Positions 14,938 through 22,236 of a DNA stretch of 28,580 nucleotides are shown piece after piece; position 1 is the first letter of the stretch, and each line of letters starts with the position of its first letter. The notes under the pieces were generated by a model that searched no databases, was not told the origin of the DNA, and saw only the letters and a program-made list of their open reading frames with translations. Origin of the DNA: QFOX01 sp044237845 (GTDB lineage Bacteria; Pseudomonadota; Alphaproteobacteria; Rickettsiales; UBA3002); the NCBI GenBank assembly GCA_044237845.1, contig JBIIEL010000026.1:1-28580 (forward strand). Reading direction: 5' to 3'. A program made the position numbers and the translations under genes.

Positions 14938-15981
14938 TTAAAGCGGTTCCTGCTGCGTGAGGCAGTGGATGGTTCCCAACCCCCACACTAGGTCGCGCGC
15001 ATAGATGCCGACCACCTCGCGTTTCGGGAAACATTCCTGCAAAATGCGCAGCGCTTCCTTGTCGGCCACGTCGTTGAACACCGGCACCAGCACCACTTTG
15101 TTGCAGATGAGGAAGTTCGCGTAGCTCGCGGGCAGGCGCTGGCCTTCGAACATCACCGGGCGCGGCATCGGCAGTTCGATCACCTCGAACGGTTTGCCCT
15201 TCGCGTCGCGCGCCGCGCGCAGGCGCTTTAGATTGTCTTGCAATAAGGAATAATTCGCGTCCTTCTTGTCGCTCTCGACGACGGTCACGATTTTACCGGG
15301 TGCGACAAAGCGGGTGATGTCATCCACATGGCCGTGCGTGTCGTCGCCGACGATGCCTTTGCCGAGCCAGATCACATTCGGCGCGCCGAGGTAATGATCG
15401 AACAGCAGCTCGTAATCTTCCCGCGTGAATTTCTTGTTGCGGATTTGCGTATCCGACAACAACCATTCTTCCGTCACAATAATACTGCCTGCACCATCGA
15501 CCTCAATCCCGCCGCCTTCGAGCACGATCGGCTTGTCGTTCGCGGTCGGTTCCAGCGAGTCGTCCTTCGTAAAATCCGCAATCTGATCCGGCACGTCGTT
15601 ATCGAGTTTATGATTCGCGTATTTCGCCCAGCCGGTGAATTTCCAGTTGAGCGCGGTATAGCCGCCCATGCCGTCTTTCACCCAGATGGGGCCGCAATCA
15701 CGCAGCCAGCCGCGGTTGGTTTTCACCTCGAGCATATCGACCATCGAAAGCGACACACCGGAGCGGTCGAGCATTTCCATCGCCTCCGCGCGGATTTTCT
15801 GGTCTTTCACCAGCAGGCCAACGCGTTGGCCACTGCCGGTAATCACCCGCACCATCTCAGCAAACACCCACGGCACCGGCGCGAATTTGCCCGGCCAGTC
15901 GGCGCGTGCGTGCGGCCAGCTCAGCCAGATGCGTTTCTGCGGCGCCCATTCGGCAGGCATTTGAAATTGCGCGTAGTCCAT
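14938..15981 (-). CDS. aguA: Agmatine deiminase
   Basis: It hydrolyses agmatine to N-carbamoylputrescine and ammonia, a step in putrescine synthesis from arginine. The 347-residue protein belongs to the guanidine-modifying, pentein-fold family. Visible landmarks are RDCGPIWV near residue 94, the GGGIEVDG loop near 155-162, the HGHVDDITRF segment (acid/histidine pair of the active site) near 216-225, and the nucleophilic cysteine at 340 close to the C-terminus (GTIHC). Length and motifs fit the bacterial/plant type. It directly follows aguB with no intergenic base, so the two are an operon and certainly translationally coupled. Confidence 0.96.
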   Translation of the reverse strand: MDYAQFQMPAEWAPQKRIWLSWPHARADWPGKFAPVPWVFAEMVRVITGSGQRVGLLVKDQKIRAEAMEMLDRSGVSLSMVDMLEVKTNRGWLRDCGPIWVKDGMGGYTALNWKFTGWAKYANHKLDNDVPDQIADFTKDDSLEPTANDKPIVLEGGGIEVDGAGSIIVTEEWLLSDTQIRNKKFTREDYELLFDHYLGAPNVIWLGKGIVGDDTHGHVDDITRFVAPGKIVTVVESDKKDANYSLLQDNLKRLRAARDAKGKPFEVIELPMPRPVMFEGQRLPASYANFLICNKVVLVPVFNDVADKEALRILQECFPKREVVGIYARDLVWGLGTIHCLTQQEPL

Positions 15982-16875
15982 TTATGCCTCTTCGCTCGGA
16001 TGCTGCGTTAATGCGCCGTAATGCTCGATGCGGCGGTCGCGGAAATACGGCCAGTACTGGCGCTGTTTCTCCACTTTTTTCGGGTCGATGACGGCGGTGA
16101 GCACGCCTTCGAATGTCTCATCCACCTGCTGAATATAGCGGCCCGACGTGTCGCAGATAAAGCTATGGCCGAAGAATTCGAGCGCGCCGTTATCGCCGTG
16201 CGTCTCGAGCCCGATGCGGTTAGGCGAGGCGACGAAGATATTGTTCGCCACCGCGTGGCCGCGCTGCACGGTCTGCCATTTCTGCCATTGCTCTTCGCCA
16301 TATTCGGCTTTCTCCGCCGGGTGCCAGCCGATGGCGGTGGGGTAGAAAATCACGCTCGCGCCCTGCATGGCGGTGAGGCGCGCCGCCTCCGGGAACCATT
16401 GATCCCAGCAGATCAGCACGCCGATGCGGCCATATTTCGTGTCGAAATTCTTGAAACCCAGATCGCCCGGCGTGAAGTAGAATTTCTCGTAGAAGCGCGG
16501 ATCATCCGGGATATGCATCTTGCGGTATTTGCCGAGATACGTCCCGTCCGCGTCGATCACCGCGGTCGTATTATGATACATCCCCGCCGTCCGCCGCTCG
16601 AACAGGCTCGCGACGATCACCATATCGAGCTCCTTCGCCACCTTGCCGAGCGTCTCGGTGCTGGGGCCCGGAATCGCCTCCGCGAGGGCAAAGAAATCAT
16701 GGTTCTCGCTCTGGCAGAAATAGGGGCTGAGGAACAGTTCCGGCAAACAGGCCACCTGCACGCCTTGCTTTTTCGCCTCGCGCAGCCAGTGAATCGCGCG
16801 CTCCATATTCACGTTGCTGTCGGTCGGGTGCATCGCCATTTGCACGATGCCGATGGTGTAGGGGGTCTGGTTCAT
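15982..16875 (-). CDS. aguB: N-carbamoylputrescine amidase
   Basis: It releases putrescine, CO2 and ammonia from N-carbamoylputrescine, completing the agmatine route. The 297-residue protein is a nitrilase-superfamily enzyme with the Glu-Lys-Cys triad in place: Glu46 (LPELFLSPYFC), Lys119 (YRKMHIPDD) and Cys156 (VLICWDQWFPEAAR). The YFCQSE and YPTAIGWHP stretches are typical of AguB rather than of other carbon-nitrogen hydrolases. It is the promoter-proximal gene of aguB-aguA, and its TAA abuts the aguA ATG. GAGAG lies ahead of its own start. Arginine decarboxylase, which would make the agmatine, is not in this window. Confidence 0.96.
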   Translation of the reverse strand: MNQTPYTIGIVQMAMHPTDSNVNMERAIHWLREAKKQGVQVACLPELFLSPYFCQSENHDFFALAEAIPGPSTETLGKVAKELDMVIVASLFERRTAGMYHNTTAVIDADGTYLGKYRKMHIPDDPRFYEKFYFTPGDLGFKNFDTKYGRIGVLICWDQWFPEAARLTAMQGASVIFYPTAIGWHPAEKAEYGEEQWQKWQTVQRGHAVANNIFVASPNRIGLETHGDNGALEFFGHSFICDTSGRYIQQVDETFEGVLTAVIDPKKVEKQRQYWPYFRDRRIEHYGALTQHPSEEA

Positions 16876-17089
16876 AGGGCTCTCCCAAGGTTCAAGCCCG
16901 CGTGACTAGCAGCTTTTCCCCCCCCGCGCAATATTCTTGGCGCGGCCGCGATTTCTGCTAAGAACGTGGCAAGGCCTAGTTTTTGATGCAGCACTAGGAG
17001 TTTGCACGCGCGAGCGCCGCCATGTACATGGAGCACATAAGGCGTGAGCGCGAAAAACGACGACGTGATGCGCAAAAAATAGGCCTTGA

Positions 17090-17166
17090 GCGCCCATAGC
17101 TCAACTGGATAGAGCACTCGCCTTCTAAGCGAGCGGTTGCAGGTTCGAGTCCTGCTGGGCGCGCCA
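17090..17166 (+). tRNA. tRNA-Arg(TCT)
   Basis: A 77-nt cloverleaf with encoded CCA. The acceptor stem pairs GCGCCCA (17090-17096) with TGGGCGC (17156-17162), with discriminator G and CCA at 17164-17166. The D arm is GCTC...GAGC, the anticodon arm is CTCGC-CTTCTAA-GCGAG with anticodon TCT, and the T arm contains GGTTCGAGTCC. It reads AGA codons (and AGG by wobble). It sits between aguB (minus) and der (plus). Confidence 0.97.
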
Positions 17167-17184
17167 TCACCCCCAGATTCCCCC

Positions 17185-17212
17185 TTCCCCAAAGCCAAAT
17201 CGCTGCTATAAG
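17185..17212 (+). promoter_or_regulatory. Probable promoter of der, with a leaderless start
   Basis: TATAAG at 17207-17212 is a good -10 and lies six bases before the der ATG at 17219. The -35 is weak (TTCCCC at 17185-17190, 16-bp spacing). No Shine-Dalgarno precedes the ATG. The arrangement resembles the promoter of the YihY-type gene. Confidence 0.4.
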
Positions 17213-17218
17213 CGGCGG

Positions 17219-18706
17219 ATGCGCATTCCGTCACACCCCCTGATCGCGATTATCGGCCGCCCGAACGTCGGCAAGTCGACGCTGTTTAACCGCCTCGTCG
17301 GCAAGCGCCTGGCGCTGGTCGATGACCAGCCGGGCGTCACGCGTGACCGCCGCTATGCCGAGGGTTCGCTGTCGGATCTGCGCTTCCGCCTCATCGACAC
17401 GGCAGGCATGGAGCAGGCCGCGCCGGACGCGCTCGCCACCCGCATGTTCGCGCAAACCAAGCTGGCGATGGACGAAGCCGATATCCTGCTCTTCGTGATC
17501 GATGCGCGCGAAGGCGTAACGCCGATGGACGCGCATTTTGCCAAGCTGGTGCGGATGTCGAACAAGCCGATGATCCTCATCGCCAACAAGGCGGAATCGA
17601 GCCGTGCCAACGCGGCGGGGGATATTTACTCACTCGGGTTTTCGCCCATCGTGCTGCTTTCGGCCGAACATGGCGAGGGGCTGGGCGATTTATACGACGT
17701 GCTGCGCGAGATGATCGAGGTCGACAGCGCCCCCGCTCTCGGTGCCGAGGTCAAAGAAAAGCGCAAAAAGAAAGTGAAGCGCGCCGCGAAAGTGACGCCG
17801 GACGCGCCATTTGCTGAAGCCACGGAAGAAGACGAAGCGGCGTTCGATGCAGAGGCCAAAGTGCAGAACGCCAAGCCCATCAACCTCGTCATCCTCGGGC
17901 GTCCGAATGCGGGGAAATCGACGTTGGTCAACGCCCTCATCGGCGAAGACCGCCTGCTGGTCGGGCCCGAGGCGGGCATCACGCGCGACACCATCGCCAT
18001 CCCGTTTGATTATCACGGTACCAAATTCACGCTGCACGACACGGCGGGCATGCGCAAACGCGCTAACGTGCAAGGCAAGGTCGAGAAACTGGCGGTGAAC
18101 GACTCCATCCGCGCCCTCACCTTCGCCGAGGTGGTGGTGATGCTCATCGACGCCACCGCGCCGCTCGAGAAGCAGGACGCCACGCTGGCCGCGCTGGTGG
18201 AGCGCGAGGGGCGCGCCTGCGTGCTGGGGCTCAACAAATGGGATCTCATCAAACCGGGCGACCGCAAGGCGATGCTGGAAGAGATTGAGTATATGCTCAA
18301 CAAGCAGCTCTCACAGATGGCGGGCATCACTGTTGCGCCTGTGTCGGCGCTCAAAAAATCCGGTCTGGATGCTTTGCTCAACGCCTGCCTCACCGCGCGC
18401 GAGGTGTGGAACCGCCGCGTGCCCACCGCCGCCATGAACCGCTGGCTCGAGGAAACCATGGCGCATCACAGCCCGCCGCTGGTCAAAGGGCGTCGCCTCA
18501 AAATCAAATATATCACGCAGGTCAAAACCCGCCCGCCGACCTTCCATCTCTTCTGCAACATGGCCGAGGAGTTCCCGGAATCCTACCTGCGCTACCTCAC
18601 CGCCGGGCTGCGCAGCACTTTTGGCCTTGCCGGCACCCCCATCCGACTGATCCTGAAGGAAAGCAATAACCCCTTCGAAAAGCACAAGAAACGGATCAAT
18701 CACTAG
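17219..18706 (+). CDS. der: Der (EngA), double-domain ribosome assembly GTPase
   Basis: An essential GTPase for 50S ribosomal subunit maturation. The 495-residue protein has two tandem GTPase domains, each with its P-loop (GRPNVGKS 13-20 and GRPNAGKS 217-224), G2 threonine (PGVTRD, AGITRD), G3 DTAG and G4 motif (ANKAES, LNKWDL), followed by a KH-like C-terminal domain (from about 395, HHSPPLVKGRRLKIKY). The linker between the two G domains (about 175-213) is long, starting with a Lys/Arg cluster and continuing as an acidic stretch, as in many alphaproteobacterial Der proteins. The first G4 reads NKAE rather than NKxD, a common variant. Translation is probably leaderless. Confidence 0.97.
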   Translation: MRIPSHPLIAIIGRPNVGKSTLFNRLVGKRLALVDDQPGVTRDRRYAEGSLSDLRFRLIDTAGMEQAAPDALATRMFAQTKLAMDEADILLFVIDAREGVTPMDAHFAKLVRMSNKPMILIANKAESSRANAAGDIYSLGFSPIVLLSAEHGEGLGDLYDVLREMIEVDSAPALGAEVKEKRKKKVKRAAKVTPDAPFAEATEEDEAAFDAEAKVQNAKPINLVILGRPNAGKSTLVNALIGEDRLLVGPEAGITRDTIAIPFDYHGTKFTLHDTAGMRKRANVQGKVEKLAVNDSIRALTFAEVVVMLIDATAPLEKQDATLAALVEREGRACVLGLNKWDLIKPGDRKAMLEEIEYMLNKQLSQMAGITVAPVSALKKSGLDALLNACLTAREVWNRRVPTAAMNRWLEETMAHHSPPLVKGRRLKIKYITQVKTRPPTFHLFCNMAEEFPESYLRYLTAGLRSTFGLAGTPIRLILKESNNPFEKHKKRINH

Positions 18707-18806
18707 GCGCTACAGAGGCCGTAGACCCCTCAATTGTCACAAAAGCTTCACACAAAAATGCGGCAGGGTTTGTTAGAGTGGACTCATCTAACCTAAGGAG
18801 CACCCC

Positions 18807-19199
18807 GTGAACCCCGACCCAAAGCAGATTAGCGCCGTCGATCATGAAGGAGCCGTCACTATGCTGAAAAAAGACATTATCATGGAAGCAGTGCAGAGCA
18901 GCGCATCGCTAGGCCGTGGAAGATTAAGTGTCCTCTTCAAAAAACAAACGCCCACTCAGGATGCGTTTCTTACAACGGCCATTCTTAAAACATTCCCCGA
19001 CGTCACTATCAATCAGAATCAGGGGCATGGCTTAAATGTTGTGCTGCAAGGCAGAGATGCCCTGCATTTTGCCGAAGGCTATGCACGGTATACAGATACA
19101 GAACAGTCAATTACTAGTTTCTCAGCAACTGACTTGGATAAAGCCACCACCCTAAAGCGTATCAATCTCGGTGAGACATCGACCGGCATGTTCATCTAG
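18807..19199 (+). CDS. Hypothetical protein, 130 residues
   Basis: I do not recognise a family. The start is a GTG, supported by a perfect AAGGAG (18795-18800) six bases upstream; an internal ATG (18861) without such a site is less likely. The protein is soluble, with mixed alpha/beta character and no signal peptide or membrane segment. GC is lower than in flanking der and gshA. It is convergent with gshA, with stop codons 8 bp apart. The upstream 100 bp hold AT-rich sequence (18735-18785) that may carry a promoter but shows no clear -35/-10 pair. Like the gene at 14517-14879, it is a small low-GC orphan between conserved genes. Confidence 0.7.
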   Translation: MNPDPKQISAVDHEGAVTMLKKDIIMEAVQSSASLGRGRLSVLFKKQTPTQDAFLTTAILKTFPDVTINQNQGHGLNVVLQGRDALHFAEGYARYTDTEQSITSFSATDLDKATTLKRINLGETSTGMFI

Positions 19200-19207
19200 C
19201 GTCGCGC

Positions 19208-20461
19208 TTATTCCTCGCGCGCGGCGGCAAGTGAGGCGAGGCGCGCAATCAGCCCCATGCCGCCGAAGTTGCAACTTGGCATCGAAATATGCCCGTCACG
19301 CAGTGACTCTGACTCGTCGCACATCCCCACAAAGCGCATGCCGGCGGCGTTCAAATTATTCATCGCATCACGCTGATCGTTGACGCGGAACGCGCCGCCC
19401 ACCGCATGGCCGTCGATGAGATAGACCATCGGCTCGGCAGGCGCACCGTCGATCACATCCGCGGTCGGCACGCCCTCTTGAATAATCACTTGTGTCGATT
19501 GCACACCTTCCTTGATGACGTTCATTTTGTTGCGCGCTTTCTTGTTAATCTCGAGCACTTCGTCGCCCGAACGTACCGTCATAATGCCCATGCCATAGGT
19601 GCCAGAGTCGGACTTCACGTAAACATATGGCTCATCTGCAATGCCATAGCGCGCATAATGCGCGCGGATTTTATACAGCACTTTCTCTACCCCAAGCGCT
19701 ACGCAATCGAGCCCCTGTTTCTCACCGAAATTGACCTGACCGCATTGGTGGAACTCGGCCGAGAGCAGCCATGGGTCGAGGTCGAAGCTGCGCGCGAAAT
19801 CACCAACCAGAGCAGCGTAGGCAGCGAAATGGCCGGACTTTCTGCGGCGATACCAACCCAGGTTCGGGCGCGGCAGAATCGGTTGCGACACGCCACGTAG
19901 CAGTTCAGGAAAGCCGCTCGTCAAATCGTTATTCAGCAGCACCAGTTGCGGCGTAAACCCATCCGCAGTGCTGAGCATATTGCCCTGATGTAAAATCGGC
20001 ATCTGTCGGATCACCACGCCTGCGCTGGTGGTCACTTCCACCGGCGCATCCGTCGCCGCGAGGCTACCGAACGCGACATCAAGCCCGGCCAGTGTCAGCA
20101 CGTCACGCAGTGCGGCGAGGTTGTCGATATAGCCTTGGTTACGCGTATGGTTCTCCGGTATCACCAGCACCCGCGTGGTCGGTGCACAGCGCGCGATGCG
20201 TGCTTTCACCCGCTCTGCCGCCCGCAGCCGCGCAGCGGCGGAGAGATGGTTAAACCCGGCAGGAAATAAATTCGTATCGACGGGCGCGATTTTGAACCCG
20301 GCATGGCGCACATCGACCGAAGAATAAAACGGCGCGCGCGATTCCTCCGCCCGCGCGGCGAGCCACGCCTCCATCTCCGCCCCGCGCGCATCGGCGAGCG
20401 CCTTAAGCTGTGGTAGAATCAGCGATTCCGTGTGCGGCAATTCGGCAGTGGCAGTGCTCAT
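19208..20461 (-). CDS. gshA: Glutamate-cysteine ligase, Acidithiobacillus/proteobacterial type (gshA_ferroox family)
   Basis: It catalyses ATP-dependent formation of gamma-glutamylcysteine, the first step of glutathione synthesis. The 417-residue protein matches what I recall of the TIGR02049 family, which is unrelated in length to E. coli GshA (~518 residues): an opening with a charged helix, FYSSVDVRHAGFKIAPVDTNLFPAGFNHL (central substrate loop, split here at about residues 46-74), NENHTRNQGYIDN-like residues near 116-126, and a C-terminal ATP-grasp-like section with KSDSGTYGMGIM. The start at 20461 is chosen for GGGAG six bases upstream; an ATG at 20485 would overlap rsmE. It lies 1 bp after the rsmE stop, so the pair is an operon. 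Confidence 0.85.
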   Translation of the reverse strand: MSTATAELPHTESLILPQLKALADARGAEMEAWLAARAEESRAPFYSSVDVRHAGFKIAPVDTNLFPAGFNHLSAAARLRAAERVKARIARCAPTTRVLVIPENHTRNQGYIDNLAALRDVLTLAGLDVAFGSLAATDAPVEVTTSAGVVIRQMPILHQGNMLSTADGFTPQLVLLNNDLTSGFPELLRGVSQPILPRPNLGWYRRRKSGHFAAYAALVGDFARSFDLDPWLLSAEFHQCGQVNFGEKQGLDCVALGVEKVLYKIRAHYARYGIADEPYVYVKSDSGTYGMGIMTVRSGDEVLEINKKARNKMNVIKEGVQSTQVIIQEGVPTADVIDGAPAEPMVYLIDGHAVGGAFRVNDQRDAMNNLNAAGMRFVGMCDESESLRDGHISMPSCNFGGMGLIARLASLAAAREE

Positions 20462-20462
20462 C

Positions 20463-21296
20463 TTATGCTCCCGTGGAATGTTCAAACCGTGGCCGCGCGT
20501 CCCAGTCGCCCCAGGCGGCTAGCGTCAGCGCGCAGAGGGTGATCACCGCCGTGTCGGCGCGCAGAATGCGCGGGCCCAGCCCCACACCGCGCGCCGCTTT
20601 CACATGCGCGAGCGCCGCGAATTCCTCCGGCGTGAACCCGCCCTCCGGCCCCGCGAGAATGGCCCATGTACGGCCTATGTGATTATCATGCGTAGCGCTC
20701 TGCGCGAGCCGCGAAGCGGCAGGGTCAGCGCCGCAAGGCTCGAAGGGGGGCAAGCCCCCTTCAAAAATAAAACCACTCTTCCCGCTCTCGTCGCCATAGA
20801 TCAGCGGCACATCCGCCGGCCAGTCACCGAGCAGCCGCGCCAGTTTCACCGGCTCGCGGATTTCCGGCCAGTCGATGCGTTCGCACTGCTCCGCCGCTTC
20901 GCGCGCAATGGCCTCCGCGCGGTCGAGGTTCACCTTGTCGACAATCGTGCGCGCGGTAATCACCGGTTGCAGCACCGCCGCACCCAGCTCCGTCGCCTTC
21001 TCGATGATCGTCTCCATCCGCCCGCCTTTGATCGGCGCGAAACACACCATCAAATTAATGCCGCGCGCAGATGGCGGGCGCAGACATTCCATCACCGCCA
21101 ACACCAGCTCGCGCTTTTTCACCTCGGCGATGCGCGCGACCCACTCGCCGTCTTTTTTATTAAACAGCGCGAGTGTGTCTCCTGCTTTCATGCGCAACAC
21201 CTGCGTCACATAATGCGCCGGGTTATCGCGCAGCACAATGTCCGCCCCTCCCTGCAAGGGAGCGTCGATGGCGAGGCGGTAGCGTGGTTTGGTCAT
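20463..21296 (-). CDS. rsmE: 16S rRNA m3U1498 methyltransferase RsmE, carrying an in-frame repeat insertion
   Basis: It methylates N3 of U1498 in the 30S subunit. The protein has an N-terminal PUA-like domain (1-75) and a SPOUT methyltransferase domain with its knot motifs: KGGRMETIIEKATELG (90-105), EAAEQCER (133-140), LAGPEGGFTPEE (214-225) and LGPRILRADTAVITL. At 277 residues it is about 27 longer than usual. The excess lies at about 178-205, between the LIYGDESG strand and the GPEGG loop, and is encoded by an 83-bp palindromic repeat that also occurs after degP. The insertion keeps the frame and lies in a surface loop of the family, so the enzyme can remain active. gshA follows after 1 bp. 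Confidence 0.93.
   Translation of the reverse strand: MTKPRYRLAIDAPLQGGADIVLRDNPAHYVTQVLRMKAGDTLALFNKKDGEWVARIAEVKKRELVLAVMECLRPPSARGINLMVCFAPIKGGRMETIIEKATELGAAVLQPVITARTIVDKVNLDRAEAIAREAAEQCERIDWPEIREPVKLARLLGDWPADVPLIYGDESGKSGFIFEGGLPPFEPCGADPAASRLAQSATHDNHIGRTWAILAGPEGGFTPEEFAALAHVKAARGVGLGPRILRADTAVITLCALTLAAWGDWDARPRFEHSTGA
20681..20763 (-). repeat. Palindromic repeat element inserted in frame in rsmE (copy B)
   Basis: Read on the minus strand, this 83-bp segment repeats the structure and much of the sequence of 7496-7574: TGAAGGGG start, a G-run/C-run hairpin, GCTGACCC, GCCGC/GCGGC hairpin, GGCTCGCGC, AGAGCGCTACG and GATAATC end. It encodes residues 178-205 of RsmE with no stop codon. 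Relative to copy A it lacks the bases that would create an in-frame TAG near AGAGCGC, so this copy is compatible with translation. It supplies an added peptide rich in Pro, Ala, Gly and Ser. Confidence 0.8.
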
Positions 21297-21341
21297 GAAT
21301 ATTTCTTATCGCACCGCGTGACACTGTGCTAGGAGAGAATC

Positions 21342-22187
21342 ATGAAACTGATTCCCTACCTCCAACTCATGCGGCTGGATAAACCCATTGGCTTCTGGCT
21401 GCTTTATTTCCCGGCTTCGTGGGCGGTGGCGCTGGCGGCGCCCGCGGCGGATTTATTTTACCTGCAAGGCCTCATGCTCGTGGGGGCGATTATCACCCGC
21501 GCGGCGGGCTGCATCATCAACGACCTCACCGACCGAAAGCTCGATCAGCATGTCGCCCGCACACGCGAGAGGCCACTTGCCGCAGGGCGTATCACCAGGC
21601 GCAGCGCGCTCATCCTCCTCGCCATCCTCCTCACCCTTGCCCTCGGCATTGCCTTATCGTTACCCCACGAGGTACTCGTAATCGCCCTCGTCGCGCTGCC
21701 GATGATCGTCGCCTATCCGTGGATGAAGCGCATCACCTGGTGGCCGCAGGTGTTTCTCGGCCTCACCTTCAACCTCAGCGCGCTGATGGGCTGGGCGGCA
21801 ACCGGCACGCCGCTTTCCACCACCGCCTTTCTTCTTTACGCCGCCGCCGCGCTGTGGACGCTCGGCTATGATACGATCTACGCCGTGCAGGACATCGCGG
21901 ATGATGCGCGCATTGGCATCCGCTCCAGCGCGCGCGCCATCGGCGCGCGCCTCAAACCCTTCATCGCGGGCTGTTATGGGCTGATGTTCGCGCTGCTCGT
22001 CGCCGTCGGCGCGCTCCTTCACCTCATCCCCTATTACTATCTCGGCCTCGCCGCCGCGGCACTGCACGGCGCGTGGCAGTGGCGGCAACTTCCCCCCTCG
22101 CCCGAGCGCGCCGGAGCCCTCTTCCGCAGCAACCAGACGCAGGGCTTCCTCGTCCTCGCCGCCTGTTTGCTAGGGAGAGTGGGGTAA
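21342..22187 (+). CDS. ubiA: 4-hydroxybenzoate polyprenyltransferase UbiA
   Basis: An inner-membrane enzyme that attaches the polyprenyl tail to 4-hydroxybenzoate in ubiquinone synthesis. The 281-residue protein has the UbiA signature: two Asp-rich motifs that bind Mg-diphosphate, NDLTDRKLD (Asp61/64/68) and QDIADDARIG (Asp184/187/188), and the opening LMRLDKPIGFWLLYFP that marks the 4-hydroxybenzoate branch. Eight or nine hydrophobic helices are spread over the sequence. A strong AGGAGAG lies before the ATG. It is divergent from rsmE. Other UbiA-superfamily activities (haem O, menaquinone) are less likely because of the opening and the YAVQD context of the second motif. Confidence 0.95.
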   Translation: MKLIPYLQLMRLDKPIGFWLLYFPASWAVALAAPAADLFYLQGLMLVGAIITRAAGCIINDLTDRKLDQHVARTRERPLAAGRITRRSALILLAILLTLALGIALSLPHEVLVIALVALPMIVAYPWMKRITWWPQVFLGLTFNLSALMGWAATGTPLSTTAFLLYAAAALWTLGYDTIYAVQDIADDARIGIRSSARAIGARLKPFIAGCYGLMFALLVAVGALLHLIPYYYLGLAAAALHGAWQWRQLPPSPERAGALFRSNQTQGFLVLAACLLGRVG

Positions 22188-22236
22188 TTTCGCTCCCCTC
22201 TTGCCCTCTGCGTTAGAAAATGCCATAAAGCGGTCT

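Noticed and set aside
16872..17234. A 120-residue minus-strand frame across tRNA-Arg
   Set aside because: Its RTRTCNRSL-like peptide is the reverse complement of the tRNA gene translated, a classic false annotation.
18707..18760. GCGCTAC and nearby GTAGACCCC after der as a third repeat copy
   Set aside because: Only a few short words match; the hairpins and the GCTGACCC...GATAATC core are absent.
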